Made by a program: the position numbers and the translations under genes. From an uncultured Jannaschia sp. (lineage in GTDB: Bacteria > Pseudomonadota > Alphaproteobacteria > Rhodobacterales > Rhodobacteraceae), in NCBI RefSeq assembly GCF_947503795.1, contig NZ_CANNEZ010000001.1, positions 487,001-551,000 on the forward strand: DNA of 64,000 nt, in the 5' to 3' direction. Within the stretch, counting starts at the first letter, position 1, and every line of letters begins with the position of its first letter. Below are positions 24,277 through 33,281 of this stretch, in pieces. Under the pieces are notes generated by a model. The model did no database searches. It saw only the letters and a list, made by a program, of their open reading frames with translations, and was not told the DNA's origin.

Positions 24277-25185
24277 TCAGGCGAGGCCGAGCACCGCGAG
24301 CAGCACCGCCAACATCAGGCCCGCCCCCCAGGCGCGCCAGAGCGCCGAGCAGGCATGTTCGATCTCGGCCGCGCCGGGATCCCGGCGGCCCGTCGGGTTC
24401 ACCCAAGGGAAATCCCGCATCTCGCCGTCATAGCTGCGCGGCCCGGCCAGCGCGACGCCGAGGACGGGCGCGATTGCAGCTTCCGGCCAACCGGCATTGG
24501 GCGAGCGGTGCTGGCGCGCGTCATTTGGGACGCGGTGGGCGTGCCTTATGGCCCCGTTCGCCAGAAGGATCAGTCCTGCCGTCAGCCGCGCCGGGATCCA
24601 GTTCAGCACATCGTCGAGCCGTGCGGCGGCCCAGCCGAACGCCTCGTGGCGCGGTGTGCGGTATCCGATCATGCTGTCGGCGGTGCTGACGGCCTTGTAG
24701 GCCAGCATCCCCGGCAGGCCCGCGACGGCGAACCAGAAGGCTGGCGCGATCACCCCGTCGGACAGGTTCTCGGCCCCGCTCTCGATGGCCGCGCGCGCGA
24801 TCTGTGGCGGGTCCATGTCGCGTGTGTCGCGGCCCACGATACGGGCCACCGCATCGCGTCCCTCCGCGGTGGAGCGGCGCATCGCGTCGGCCACGTCCCG
24901 CACATGATCCACGAGGCTGCGCTGGGCGAGAAGGATGGCGGCGCAGGCGATCTCCAGAAGGCCGAAATCGGGAAGCCAGGCGATCGTGGCCCCGACCGCC
25001 CAGCCGACGGCGACGAGCAGCGCGGTCGCGGCGACACCCTTGGCACGTCGGGCCGTTCCGCGGTTCAAGCCGCGGTCCAGCCAGTCGACAAGGCGGCCGA
25101 GCAGGACCGCCGGATGCGTCAGGCGGGACCAGAGCCAGTCCGGCTCGCCCAGTGCGGCGTCGAGGATCATGGCGATGGCGAGCAT
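24277..25185 (-). CDS. cobD: Adenosylcobinamide-phosphate synthase CobD/CbiB
   Basis: A 302-residue integral membrane protein that joins the aminopropanol arm to adenosylcobyric acid. Family landmarks are [23 protein letters not shown] (near the start), [12 protein letters not shown] (about 105-116), [25 protein letters not shown] and [13 protein letters not shown] (about 160-172), and the C-terminal [13 protein letters not shown]. Several hydrophobic helices are spread along it. ATG 25185 overlaps the cobC stop by one base (TGATG), so cobC and cobD are translationally coupled. The open frame runs upstream but only this start fits. Confidence 0.95.
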   Translation of the reverse strand: MLAIAMILDAALGEPDWLWSRLTHPAVLLGRLVDWLDRGLNRGTARRAKGVAATALLVAVGWAVGATIAWLPDFGLLEIACAAILLAQRSLVDHVRDVADAMRRSTAEGRDAVARIVGRDTRDMDPPQIARAAIESGAENLSDGVIAPAFWFAVAGLPGMLAYKAVSTADSMIGYRTPRHEAFGWAAARLDDVLNWIPARLTAGLILLANGAIRHAHRVPNDARQHRSPNAGWPEAAIAPVLGVALAGPRSYDGEMRDFPWVNPTGRRDPGAAEIEHACSALWRAWGAGLMLAVLLAVLGLA

Positions 25186-26117
25186 CAGGCCAGCGCCGCC
25201 TTGAGCCTGTCCCAGCCATCCGGCGCGGGCAGCCCGAGCCGCAGCCAACGGTCGGAATAGGGAAAGACGCGCGACCAGATCCGGTGCTCGGCCAGCCGGT
25301 CCCGTAGCGTCGCAGCATCCGCCGTGTCGTAGAGGCGGAAGAGCGTGGTTCCCCCGACAGGATCGCCATGCGGTGCCATCAGCGCGTCGAGCCGGTCCGC
25401 ATCCGCGGCGAGCCTCGTGCGCGTCGCGTCGGCCCAGCCGGTATCCGCCAGCGCTGCCGCTCCGATGGCCAGCGCGGGGCCTGAGACGGGCCACGGCCCG
25501 AGCGGCTCGGCGAGGGGGGCGATGGTCTCGGGCGCGCCGATGGCGAAGCCGAGCCGGAGCCCCGCCAGCCCCCAGAACTTGCCGAAGGACTTGAGGACGA
25601 CCGTGCCGGGCCGGGCCGCGCGGGCGACGTGGCTGGCCTCGGGGCAGACGTCGCAGAAGCTTTCGTCGATGATCGTGACGTCGTCGGGCAGGTCGCTGGC
25701 GGGCCAGAGGCGTCCGTCGGGATTGTTGGGATGAACGACGACCAGCGGCGCACTCGTGGCGTCCACGGCGAACCCGTGGGCACGGAAGGCGGCGGCATGT
25801 TCGTTGTAGGTCGGATCCGGAATGCGAACGCGGTTGCCGGGCACCAGCGCGGGCATTCTCGCGATCAAGGCGGACGCGCCGGGGGCCGCGAGGATCGCGG
25901 CGCCCTCCGGCACGCCCCAGAATCGCCGCGCCGCCTCGTTCAGCGCGGTCGCCGCGGCCGCATCGGGCAGGGCGGTCCAGGCGTCGCGCGCCAGCGCAGG
26001 CACCGGGTAGGGCATCGGGTTGATCCCGGTCGAGAGGTCGATCCAGTCGTCTCGCGCCCCGCCCCAGCGCGCCCGCGCCGCATCCAGCCCGCCGCCATGA
26101 TCGCGCGGCGCGCTCAC
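25185..26117 (-). CDS. cobC: Threonine-phosphate decarboxylase CobC
   Basis: A 310-residue PLP enzyme of the class I/II aminotransferase fold that supplies the (R)-1-amino-2-propanol phosphate arm of cobalamin. Motifs are [14 protein letters not shown] near the N-terminus, [27 protein letters not shown] (the NPNNPDG-type PLP site), IIDESFCDV with the PLP-ring aspartate, and [18 protein letters not shown] with the Schiff-base lysine. I place the start at GTG 26117. It overlaps the DUF1636 stop as GTGA, a standard coupling arrangement, and gives the family N-terminus [13 protein letters not shown]. No suitable ATG exists nearby. It feeds the overlapping cobD product. Confidence 0.93.
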   Translation of the reverse strand: MSAPRDHGGGLDAARARWGGARDDWIDLSTGINPMPYPVPALARDAWTALPDAAAATALNEAARRFWGVPEGAAILAAPGASALIARMPALVPGNRVRIPDPTYNEHAAAFRAHGFAVDATSAPLVVVHPNNPDGRLWPASDLPDDVTIIDESFCDVCPEASHVARAARPGTVVLKSFGKFWGLAGLRLGFAIGAPETIAPLAEPLGPWPVSGPALAIGAAALADTGWADATRTRLAADADRLDALMAPHGDPVGGTTLFRLYDTADAATLRDRLAEHRIWSRVFPYSDRWLRLGLPAPDGWDRLKAALA

Positions 26118-26479
26118 TCGGTCAGCGGCGGGTGGCGCGTCACGAAATGCCCCTTGATCGGCAGGGGCCATTCGCGGAACGGGACCACGCCCGTCTCGGC
26201 GGCGGCATGCTTGGCGGCATAGTCCACGAGGCCCTGCGCCGCCTCCTCGGTCGGATCGAACCGTCCGAGCGTATAGGCCATCTTGCCCGGCGCTTGCAGC
26301 GTCACGTTGCACGCCCCCGAACACCCCATCAGGCAGGAATGGCGGCGCGTCGCGACGTCTGTCAGGCCCTCGGCCGCGGCTTCGATCAGGTCGGCCAGCG
26401 CCTCGCCGTCGGTCCGGCCCGAGGCCGCGTCCCAATCGTCGCGCTTGCAGGTGTCGCAGATGGTGATCGTCGTGGTCAT
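26114..26479 (-). CDS. DUF1636 small cysteine-rich protein
   Basis: A 121-residue DUF1636 protein, related to thioredoxin-fold 2Fe-2S ferredoxins. Cysteines are arranged as CDTCKRDD near residue 8 and [13 protein letters not shown] near residue 50, a plausible metal or iron-sulfur site. It begins the unit DUF1636-cobC-cobD: its stop overlaps the cobC GTG as GTGA. The family commonly lies beside cobalamin genes, so an electron-transfer or metal role in the pathway is plausible but undefined. The 56-base space to the next gene upstream shows no riboswitch. Confidence 0.85.
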   Translation of the reverse strand: MTTTITICDTCKRDDWDAASGRTDGEALADLIEAAAEGLTDVATRRHSCLMGCSGACNVTLQAPGKMAYTLGRFDPTEEAAQGLVDYAAKHAAAETGVVPFREWPLPIKGHFVTRHPPLTE

Positions 26480-26535
26480 GGTCGCCTCGGCTATGTCTGG
26501 CCCGGAGGGCTAGACCACGACGCGGGGCCGCGCAA

Positions 26536-27540
26536 TCACGCCGCTGCGATCCCCCGACCCGGCAGGGTCTCGCGGCCATGCGGCGTGGTCCAGTCGAGAA
26601 CCGGATTGATCGGAATGATGCGGTGCGGGTTTATGCTCTCGTGGCTGTAGTGGTAGTGCCGCACGATGTGGTCGAAGTTCACCGTCCCGGCGATCCCCGG
26701 CACCTGGTAGAGTTCGCGCGCGAAGCCCCAAAGGTTCGGATAATCGGTCAGCCGCCGACGGTTGCACTTGAAATGCAGGTGATAGACCGGATCGAAGCGG
26801 ACCAGCGTCGTCCAGAGCCGCCAATCGGCCTCGGTCATGCGGTCACCCGCGAGATAGCGGCGCTCGCCCAACAGCTCCTCGAGCCAGTCGAGCGCGTCGA
26901 AGAGCGCCCCCACCGCCTCGTCATAGGCGCTCTGCGTGGTGGCGAAGCCGGACTTGTAGACGCCGTTGTTGACGTCGGAATAGACGCGGTCGTTGATCCG
27001 GTCGATCTCGGGACGCAGATCCTCGGGGTAGAAGTCCAGGTCGTTGCCCGTCAGCCCGTCGAAGGCCGAATTGAACATCCGGATGATCTCGGAGCTTTCG
27101 TTCGACACGATGGTGCCCCGCTCCTTGTCCCAGATCACCGGCACGGTGACGCGGCCGGATACGTCGGGTTTGGCGCGCGTGTAGATGTCGCGCATGAACG
27201 GCAACCCGAAGAGGCGGTCGCCGGTGGCGCCGTCGTCATCGGTCTCGAAGGTCCAGCCGTCGGACAGCATGTCGGGATTCACGGCCGAGACGTCGATCAG
27301 GTCCTCGAGACCCTTGAGCTTGCGGAAGACCAGGGCGCGATGGGCCCAGGGACAGGCATAGGAGACATAAAGATGGTAGCGCCCGGCTTCGGCCGCGAAC
27401 CCGCCTTCACCCGAAGGGCCCGGGCGGCCGTCGGCAGTGATCCAGTTGCGGAAGCCCGCGGTCGAGCGGACAAATTTGCCGCCAGACGATTTGGTGTCGT
27501 ACCAGTCGTCATGCCAGGTGCCGTCTACGAGCTGTCCCAT
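26536..27540 (-). CDS. Glutathionyl-hydroquinone reductase (Xi-class GST)
   Basis: A 334-residue YqjG/ECM4-type enzyme that reduces glutathionyl-quinone adducts with glutathione. The catalytic cysteine is in SYACPWAHRALVFRKLKGLE (about residues 60-79). VPVIWDKERGTIVSNESSEI is the glutathione-binding strand-helix, and the C-terminal all-alpha half has RYLAGDRMTEADWRLWTTLV. The conserved ending TVNFDHIVRHYHYSHESINP is typical of the Xi class. Cytoplasmic. It stands alone, with short gaps on both sides. Confidence 0.94.
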   Translation of the reverse strand: MGQLVDGTWHDDWYDTKSSGGKFVRSTAGFRNWITADGRPGPSGEGGFAAEAGRYHLYVSYACPWAHRALVFRKLKGLEDLIDVSAVNPDMLSDGWTFETDDDGATGDRLFGLPFMRDIYTRAKPDVSGRVTVPVIWDKERGTIVSNESSEIIRMFNSAFDGLTGNDLDFYPEDLRPEIDRINDRVYSDVNNGVYKSGFATTQSAYDEAVGALFDALDWLEELLGERRYLAGDRMTEADWRLWTTLVRFDPVYHLHFKCNRRRLTDYPNLWGFARELYQVPGIAGTVNFDHIVRHYHYSHESINPHRIIPINPVLDWTTPHGRETLPGRGIAAA

Positions 27541-27645
27541 CGGGGCCTCCGCGAATTGCGTCTGCCTGCGGATATAGCCCGGCCCTGAGGCCGCGCCTCC
27601 ACCGGTCGGCGAACACGGCCTGCGCGCGGGCGCACGGGGCCGCGA

Positions 27646-28677
27646 TCAGGCGGAATCGGCGCCGAAGATCCCCGCGACTCGCCCGGTCAGCATGAAGGCC
27701 CGCGCCGTCCGCGTGTCGGCCAGCGACAGAAGGTCGTGATCCGTGGCGTGCTCGGCGAAGCGCGCGACCTCGTGGTCGAAGGTCCGGAGGAAGTGATGGA
27801 CCGCGTCGCGGAAGACCGGATCGTCCTTCATGCGGTTGGCCGTCAGCGCGATGCTCGACCGGTCGGTGATGCCGCCCAGGGGTGCGATCTCCTCGCCGCG
27901 CCCGCCCTCCGCGAAAACGCGCCAATGGGTCGCGTCGGCATGGGCCGGCGTCAGATCGTCCATGTAGATGCCGTCCTGGCTCAGCAGGGTCAGCACGTCC
28001 TGCGCGGCGGTCACGAGCTGCGCGGTCGCGCGATGCTCCAGCGCGCGGCGCAGGATGCGGAAGCCCTCGGTGTCGCGGTCGTTCTTCGGGAAATCGAGCG
28101 CGCGGATGAAATCGTCCGCCGGAAGCGGGTCGGGCGCATCGGGATCATCGAGCGCCAGCGTCGACTGCGGCTCGGGCGCGGCGGGGCGGCCGGGATCGGG
28201 CAGGGCGGGGGCTTCGGGCGCATGGCGCAACGTCGCCAGTTCCGCGCCGAGCACGGCCTGTGCGCGCGCCACCTCGTCGATGCGATCTTCCATACCGCGC
28301 TTGAGCGACAACCCGGCCATGTGCTGCTGGTCGATATAGCTCATCCGCATGGCGTCGATCGCGGCCTGCAGGCGGGCGCTTTCCTCGCGCATCGTGCGGG
28401 AGGTCCGGGCCGCACTCGCGGCGACCCAGATCAGCGCCACGGGCAGGAACACGCCCAGGATCGTCATCATGAACCCCAGCGGATCGGCGCGCGACAGGCG
28501 GGCCTGCTCGGGTTCCATCGAGCCGAAGAACCAGCCGACCAGCGCCAGCCAGCCGAGGCTCATCACGAGGGCCGCGACCTCGCCCAGCGACACGCCCGAA
28601 CGGCGCGCGGGCACGGCGGCCAGATGGCGGTCGGCGGTGTGCGCGGCGGGCGGCTCGGGCGGGGCGGGTTCGGTCAT
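27646..28677 (-). CDS. Conserved-type membrane protein of unknown function
   Basis: A 343-residue protein I cannot assign. It has a proline/alanine-rich N-terminus and two transmembrane helices (about residues 33-53 and 72-90). Next comes a likely coiled coil (ARTSRTMREESARLQAAIDA onward to about 150) and a proline-rich linker (about 155-185). A soluble C-terminal domain of about 150 residues begins DDFIRALDFPKNDRDTEGF. The layout suggests an inner-membrane anchored scaffold with a cytoplasmic domain. It lies ten bases downstream of greA in the same direction, so the two are probably one transcript. Confidence 0.7.
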   Translation of the reverse strand: MTEPAPPEPPAAHTADRHLAAVPARRSGVSLGEVAALVMSLGWLALVGWFFGSMEPEQARLSRADPLGFMMTILGVFLPVALIWVAASAARTSRTMREESARLQAAIDAMRMSYIDQQHMAGLSLKRGMEDRIDEVARAQAVLGAELATLRHAPEAPALPDPGRPAAPEPQSTLALDDPDAPDPLPADDFIRALDFPKNDRDTEGFRILRRALEHRATAQLVTAAQDVLTLLSQDGIYMDDLTPAHADATHWRVFAEGGRGEEIAPLGGITDRSSIALTANRMKDDPVFRDAVHHFLRTFDHEVARFAEHATDHDLLSLADTRTARAFMLTGRVAGIFGADSA

Positions 28678-28687
28678 GGGCGCGTCG

Positions 28688-29158
28688 TCAGCGGTACACG
28701 ACCGCGGTGACCTCGTAGTCGCGCGTGCCGCCGGGGGTGCGGACCTCGACGCTGTCGCCCTCCTCCTTGCCGATCAGGGCGCGGGCCAGGGGCGACTTGA
28801 TATTGAGAAGACCGCTCTCGATATCGGCCTCCTGTTCGCCGACGATCTGGTAGGTCTTCTCGGCCTCGGTCTCCTCGTCGACCAGGGTCACCGTCGCGCC
28901 GAACTTTATGGCGCCCGACATCTTGGCCGGGTCGATCACGTCGGCCAGCGAGATCAGCCCCTCAAGCTCCTTGATGCGGCCCTCGATGAAGGACTGCTTC
29001 TCGCGGGCGGAGTGGTATTCGGCGTTCTCCGACAGATCGCCATGCTCGCGCGCCTCGGCGATGGCGCGGATGATGGCGGGGCGCTCGACGGATTTGAGCT
29101 GCTTCAATTCGGTCTGGAGCGCGGCCATGCCGCGCGGGGTCATCGGGACCTTGTCCAT
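28688..29158 (-). CDS. greA: Transcription elongation factor GreA
   Basis: A 156-residue GreA that rescues backtracked RNA polymerase by stimulating transcript cleavage. The N-terminal coiled coil ([20 protein letters not shown] onward) contains the acidic tip [20 protein letters not shown], whose D and E residues reach the polymerase active site. The C-terminal FKBP-like domain ends [21 protein letters not shown] 29158 gives the normal length; the frame is open further upstream without family similarity. Confidence 0.96.
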   Translation of the reverse strand: MDKVPMTPRGMAALQTELKQLKSVERPAIIRAIAEAREHGDLSENAEYHSAREKQSFIEGRIKELEGLISLADVIDPAKMSGAIKFGATVTLVDEETEAEKTYQIVGEQEADIESGLLNIKSPLARALIGKEEGDSVEVRTPGGTRDYEVTAVVYR

Positions 29159-29261
29159 CGGTGTTCTCCTGCGGGCGTCGTCTGCGCCCCTGCTCGTGTC
29201 GTCGGTCAGACTAGCAGGGACGGGGACGCGCGCAACGCCGCCGTTGACGGATCGGATCGCG

Positions 29262-29915
29262 TCAGGCCGCCGCGCCGAACACCGCCTGGTCGATGTCGCG
29301 CCCGGCCATGGTCGCATCGCCGAAATCTTGCCCGGCGGTGTTCTCGTTGGGCCACGCATAGCAGTTGACGCCTGCCGCGCGGGCCGCGCGCACGCCGTCG
29401 GGATTGTCCTCGACCGCGACGCAGGCGGCCGCATCCACGCCGAGGCACTTGGCGGCGTAGGCGTAGCATTCAGGATCGGGCTTCGGCTGCTCGACATGCT
29501 CGCGCGTGACGATGATGTCGAAGCGATCCTGCTCGAGCCCGACAGCCGCCAACAGATGCTCGACATTGCCGCGCGAGGTGGTCGTCACCACGCCGATCCG
29601 AAGGCCCTTCTCGCCGGCATGGGCGATCAGGTCCGCCACGCCGGGCCGGAGGGTGGCCGCCCCGTCGTCGAGCGCGGCCTGGAAGAGGCGCGTCTTGGTC
29701 GCATGCACCGCCTCGGCATCGACTTCGACGCCCTTGGTCTTCGCCGCCTCGGCAATCCGGGCGCGGCCACCTGCCTGACCCAGCATCTCGCGGTAGGCGT
29801 CGCGGTCCCATTGCCAGTCAAGGCCATGCTCGCGGAACGCGTCGTTGAAGGCCGCGCGCTGCAGCTCTGAGGTGTCGGCGATGGTCCCGATGGACCCCAG
29901 GAAGACGGCTTGCAT
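29262..29915 (-). CDS. HAD-superfamily protein with degenerate motif I (probable pseudoenzyme)
   Basis: A 217-residue protein with the overall HAD subfamily IA plan. Motif II is [10 protein letters not shown] (about residues 107-116), motif III lysine is in [14 protein letters not shown] (about 143), and motif IV is [14 protein letters not shown] (about 164-177). The cap is helical with the CbbY/phosphonatase-like start. Motif I, normally DxDGT with the aspartate nucleophile and the acid/base aspartate, reads [11 protein letters not shown]: both aspartates are gone. A phosphatase or phosphomutase reaction is therefore not expected, though binding of a phosphorylated ligand remains possible. 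Neighbours greA and argH give no clue. Confidence 0.8.
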   Translation of the reverse strand: MQAVFLGSIGTIADTSELQRAAFNDAFREHGLDWQWDRDAYREMLGQAGGRARIAEAAKTKGVEVDAEAVHATKTRLFQAALDDGAATLRPGVADLIAHAGEKGLRIGVVTTTSRGNVEHLLAAVGLEQDRFDIIVTREHVEQPKPDPECYAYAAKCLGVDAAACVAVEDNPDGVRAARAAGVNCYAWPNENTAGQDFGDATMAGRDIDQAVFGAAA

Positions 29916-30004
29916 GGGCGGGGGCTCCTAAGTCTCTGATGCAGGGCGATGTTTCGAAGGTAGAGCCCTGTTTCAGGGATCAACCCCGAACGTCCGCCCC
30001 TGCG

Positions 30005-30148
30005 TCAGAGACTGCCGCGTACGCCCACGCCGACCGAGCCGCTGATGGTGACGCGATCCTCGGGCTCGACCTCGGAGGGCGGGACCGGCGGGCCGTCGAC
30101 ACCGCAAGCCGACAGCAGAAGGACGAGGAGGGGGACAAGACGGATCAT
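30005..30148 (-). CDS. LptM-like small lipoprotein
   Basis: A 47-residue lipoprotein, [20 protein letters not shown] onward, with lipidated cysteine at residue 15. The post-lipobox pattern [12 protein letters not shown] resembles the CGxKGPLYLP of LptM/YifL, a short lipoprotein that assists maturation of the LPS translocon LptD. The tail is acidic then glycine/valine-rich. Its ATG overlaps the argH stop (ATGA), so it is co-translated with argH. A small lipoprotein in this position beside argH fits the neighbourhood known for this family. Function by similarity of a short motif only. Confidence 0.65.
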   Translation of the reverse strand: MIRLVPLLVLLLSACGVDGPPVPPSEVEPEDRVTISGSVGVGVRGSL

Positions 30149-31533
30149 GCGAGACGCTCCTTCCAGCGCGCGACCTGCGCGCGGACATTCTCGGGGGCCG
30201 TGCCACCATACGATGTGCGCGACGCGACAGAATTGTGGACGCCGAGCACGTCGAACACGGCGTCGGTGATGTCCGGATGCACCGAGTTCATGTCGCCCAG
30301 CGTCAGGTCCGGCAGGTCGACACCCCGATCCTCGGCCATCTTCACCAGCGCGCCGGTGACGTGATGCGCCTCGCGGAAGGGCAGGTCCAGCTCGCGCACC
30401 AGCCAATCGGCGAGGTCCGTCGCCGTCGAGAAGCCCGAGGATGCGGCCGCCTCCAACGCGTCCTTCTGCCCCTCCATGTCGCCCACCATCCCGGTCATGG
30501 CCGCCAAGGCCAGCATCAGCGAATCGGCTGCATCGAAGACCTGTTCCTTGTCCTCCTGCATGTCCTTGGAATAGGTCAGCGGCAGGCCCTTCATCACCAT
30601 CAGGAGTGCGGTCTGCGCCCCGAAGATGCGCCCAATCTTGGCGCGCAGAAGCTCGGCCGCGTCGGGGTTGCGCTTCTGCGGCATGATGCTCGACCCGGTC
30701 GACCAGCGGTCCGACAGGCGCACGAAGCGGAACTGGGCGCTGGACCAGATGACCAGCTCTTCGGCCAAGCGGCTCAGGTGCATGGCGCAGATCGAGGCCG
30801 ACGAGAGGAACTCCAGTGCGAAATCCCGGTCCGATACGGCATCGAGCGAATTGGCGGCGGGCCGGTCGAAGCCGAGTGCGGCGGCCGTCATGTCCCGGTC
30901 GATGGGAAAGGACGTGCCGGCCAGCGCCGCCGTCCCCAGCGGGCATTCGTTCATCCGCACCCGCGCGTCGCGGAACCGCCCGAGGTCGCGGTGGAACATC
31001 TCGGCATAGGCCAGCATGTGATGGCCCCAGGTCACCGGCTGCGCGGTTTGCAGATGGGTGAAGCCCGGCATCACCCAATCGGCGCCCGTCTCGGCTTGGT
31101 CCACCAGTGCTTCGATCAGACGGGGCAGGGCGTCGATCGCCGCATCGGCCTGGTCGCGGACCCACATGCGGAAATCGAGCGCCACCTGATCGTTGCGCGA
31201 CCGCGCGGTGTGCAAGCGCCCGGCGGCGGGCCCGACGATCTCGGTCAGCCTTGCCTCGACGTTCATGTGGATGTCTTCCAGCGCGGTCGAGAAGGCGAAG
31301 GTGCCGCCCTCGATCTCTGACAACACCGTGAGCAGACCTTCCCGGATCGCCGCCGCGTCGCTATCGGTGACGATGCCCTGGGCGGCCAGCATGGCGGCGT
31401 GGGCCCGCGATCCCTCGATGTCCTGACGGGCCATCCGGCGGTCGAAGCCGATCGAGGCGTTGATCGCCTCCATGATGGCGTCGGGCCCTTCTGCGAAGCG
31501 ACCGCCCCACATCTTGTTGGACGATTTCGACAT
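30145..31533 (-). CDS. argH: Argininosuccinate lyase
   Basis: A 462-residue enzyme of the fumarase/aspartase superfamily that cleaves argininosuccinate to arginine and fumarate, the last step of arginine synthesis. It starts with [20 protein letters not shown] after seven residues. It has [13 protein letters not shown] (about residues 112-124), [20 protein letters not shown], and the signature [12 protein letters not shown] (about 280-291) with the catalytic serine loop. The start codon shares its CATG with the start of the divergent TlpA-like gene, so the argH promoter must lie inside that gene. The LptM-like lipoprotein overlaps its stop. Confidence 0.97.
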   Translation of the reverse strand: MSKSSNKMWGGRFAEGPDAIMEAINASIGFDRRMARQDIEGSRAHAAMLAAQGIVTDSDAAAIREGLLTVLSEIEGGTFAFSTALEDIHMNVEARLTEIVGPAAGRLHTARSRNDQVALDFRMWVRDQADAAIDALPRLIEALVDQAETGADWVMPGFTHLQTAQPVTWGHHMLAYAEMFHRDLGRFRDARVRMNECPLGTAALAGTSFPIDRDMTAAALGFDRPAANSLDAVSDRDFALEFLSSASICAMHLSRLAEELVIWSSAQFRFVRLSDRWSTGSSIMPQKRNPDAAELLRAKIGRIFGAQTALLMVMKGLPLTYSKDMQEDKEQVFDAADSLMLALAAMTGMVGDMEGQKDALEAAASSGFSTATDLADWLVRELDLPFREAHHVTGALVKMAEDRGVDLPDLTLGDMNSVHPDITDAVFDVLGVHNSVASRTSYGGTAPENVRAQVARWKERLA

Positions 31534-32080
31534 GCCTGACCTCCGATCCCTGCTGGTCCCCGCCTACCTGCTCGCCGCCCTGCTCGCCACCCCCGCGACG
31601 GCGCTGGACGAGACGTTGCTGACCGGCACGATGGAGAAGATGCGCGTGCTGGACGCGGGCGCCCCTGCCGCGACGGCCTATGTCCGCGCCGACGGGGAGG
31701 CGGGCGACCTGTCCGATCACGCGGGACAAGTGGTCGTGCTGAACTTCTGGGCCACGTGGTGCGCGCCCTGCCGCGCCGAGATGCCGTCGCTGCAGGCCCT
31801 GCAGAACAGCCTCGGCGATGAGGGCGTTGAGGTCGTGACGATGGCCTTCGGACGCCACAACCCCGCGCAGATGCAGCGGTTCTGGGAGGAGACGGGCATC
31901 ACCAGCCTGCCGCTCCACCGCGATCCGGATGCGTCGCTGGCGCGGGCGTTGGGCGTCGTGGGCCTGCCGCATACGGTCATTCTCGGTGCCGACGGGGATA
32001 TCGTCGCGGAACTCGCGGGCGAGGCCGACTGGTCCGCGCCGGAGACGCTGGCGCTCCTGCGATCTCTCCTGCCGCAATGA
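31532..32080 (+). CDS. TlpA-like periplasmic thiol-disulfide oxidoreductase
   Basis: A 182-residue thioredoxin-fold protein with signal peptide [20 protein letters not shown] followed by PATA. The active site is [15 protein letters not shown] (CAPC at about residues 75-78), and the cis-proline region is [12 protein letters not shown]. It probably keeps periplasmic cysteines reduced, for example in cytochrome c maturation. The frame runs further upstream, but the signal peptide fixes ATG 31532. That ATG overlaps the argH start on the other strand within a single CATG, so the promoter lies inside argH. Confidence 0.88.
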   Translation: MPDLRSLLVPAYLLAALLATPATALDETLLTGTMEKMRVLDAGAPAATAYVRADGEAGDLSDHAGQVVVLNFWATWCAPCRAEMPSLQALQNSLGDEGVEVVTMAFGRHNPAQMQRFWEETGITSLPLHRDPDASLARALGVVGLPHTVILGADGDIVAELAGEADWSAPETLALLRSLLPQ

Positions 32081-32144
32081 CGGGCTGACGCCCGACGCCC
32101 TCTCTGGAACGAAGCCGCCGTCGCGCGATGCCGCGGCGCAGCAC

Positions 32145-32197
32145 TTGTCATCCGGTGGGACACATTGTAGCGCGGACGCAACCAGCCGCGCAACAAT
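32145..32197 (+). promoter_or_regulatory. Inverted repeat and possible promoter upstream of mcl1
   Basis: ATTGTAGCGCGG (32164-32175) and CCGCGCAACAAT (32186-32197) form an inverted repeat with 11 of 12 positions paired and a 10-base spacer. It ends 16 bases before the mcl1 ATG. A TTGTCA (32145-32150) lies upstream and could be a -35 element, placing the left arm over the -10 region, as for a repressor operator. No factor is identified. It could alternatively be a leader RNA hairpin. Confidence 0.45.
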
Positions 32198-32213
32198 CTG
32201 ACCCGAGGTCCCG

Positions 32214-33176
32214 ATGAGCTTCCGAGTGCAACCCGCCCCTGCCGCCCGCCCCAACCGGTGCCAGCTCTTCGGTCCGGGCTCGAACCCGAAGCTTTTCCCC
32301 AAGATGGCGGCAAGCGCCGCGGACGTCATCAACCTCGATCTCGAGGACAGCGTCTCGCCCACCGACAAGGACGCCGCGCGCGCCAATGTCATTGCGGCCA
32401 TCGGGTCCGAGGACTGGGGCAACAAGACCCTTTCGGTGCGCATCAATGCGCTGGACACGCCGTTCTGGTATCGCGACGTGGTGGACCTTCTTGAACAGGC
32501 GGACGAGCGGCTGGACCAGATCATGATCCCCAAGGTCGGTTGCGCGGCCGATATCTACGCGGTCGACGCGCTCGTCTCGGCCATCGAAGCGGCGACGGGC
32601 CGGTCGAAGCGGATCGGCCTCGAGGTCATCATCGAATCCGCTGCGGGCATCGCCCATGTCGAGGAGATCGCCGCCGCCTCGCCTCGCCTGACGGCCATGT
32701 CGCTTGGCGCCGCCGATTTCGCGGCCAGCATGGGGATGCAGACGACCGGCATCGGTGGGACGCAGGACGACTATTACATGCTGAAGGACGGCGCGCGGCA
32801 TTGGTCCGACCCGTGGCACTGGGCGCAGACCGCCATCGTCGCGGCCTGCCGGACCCATGGCGTGCTGCCGGTGGACGGACCGTTCGGCGATTTCTCGGAC
32901 GAGGAGGGGTTCCGGGCACAGGCACGCCGCTCGGCGGTGCTGGGCATGGTCGGAAAATGGGCGATCCATCCCAAGCAGATCGCGCTGGCCAACGAGGTCT
33001 TCACGCCGTCGGACGCCGCCGTGGCCGAGGCGCGCGAGATCCTCGCCGCGATGGACGAGGCCAAGGCGTCCGGCGCGGGCGCGACGGTTTACAAGGGCCG
33101 GCTGGTCGACATCGCGTCGATCAAGCAGGCCGAAGTGATCGTGCGCCAGTCCGAGATGATCGCCGCGAGCGCCTGA
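32214..33176 (+). CDS. mcl1: L-malyl-CoA/beta-methylmalyl-CoA lyase
   Basis: A 320-residue CitE-like TIM-barrel lyase close in length and sequence to Mcl1 of Rhodobacter. Motifs are CQLFGPGSNPKLFPKMAASA (about residues 16-35), DVINLDLEDSVSPTDK with the Mg-binding acids, IIESAAGIAHVEEIA, MSLGAADFAASMGMQT, and GKWAIHPKQIALANEVF. It cleaves beta-methylmalyl-CoA to glyoxylate and propionyl-CoA and condenses or cleaves malyl-CoA, the carbon-splitting steps of the ethylmalonyl-CoA pathway for acetate assimilation. An inverted repeat just upstream may be its operator. accA follows 105 bases downstream. Confidence 0.93.
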   Translation: MSFRVQPAPAARPNRCQLFGPGSNPKLFPKMAASAADVINLDLEDSVSPTDKDAARANVIAAIGSEDWGNKTLSVRINALDTPFWYRDVVDLLEQADERLDQIMIPKVGCAADIYAVDALVSAIEAATGRSKRIGLEVIIESAAGIAHVEEIAAASPRLTAMSLGAADFAASMGMQTTGIGGTQDDYYMLKDGARHWSDPWHWAQTAIVAACRTHGVLPVDGPFGDFSDEEGFRAQARRSAVLGMVGKWAIHPKQIALANEVFTPSDAAVAEAREILAAMDEAKASGAGATVYKGRLVDIASIKQAEVIVRQSEMIAASA

Positions 33177-33281
33177 TCTCGAGCGCTGCGCGGCGGGCCG
33201 ACGGCGCTGCCGCGTGTTGCATCGACCCCTGCGGCCCGCCATATCGGGGGCCACCGCCCCGATGGGCGCAGGAGGATCCGC

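Noticed and set aside
29966-29978. Small CCCTG/CAGGG hairpin as terminator between the LptM-like and HAD genes
   Set aside because: Five base pairs only and no T tract.
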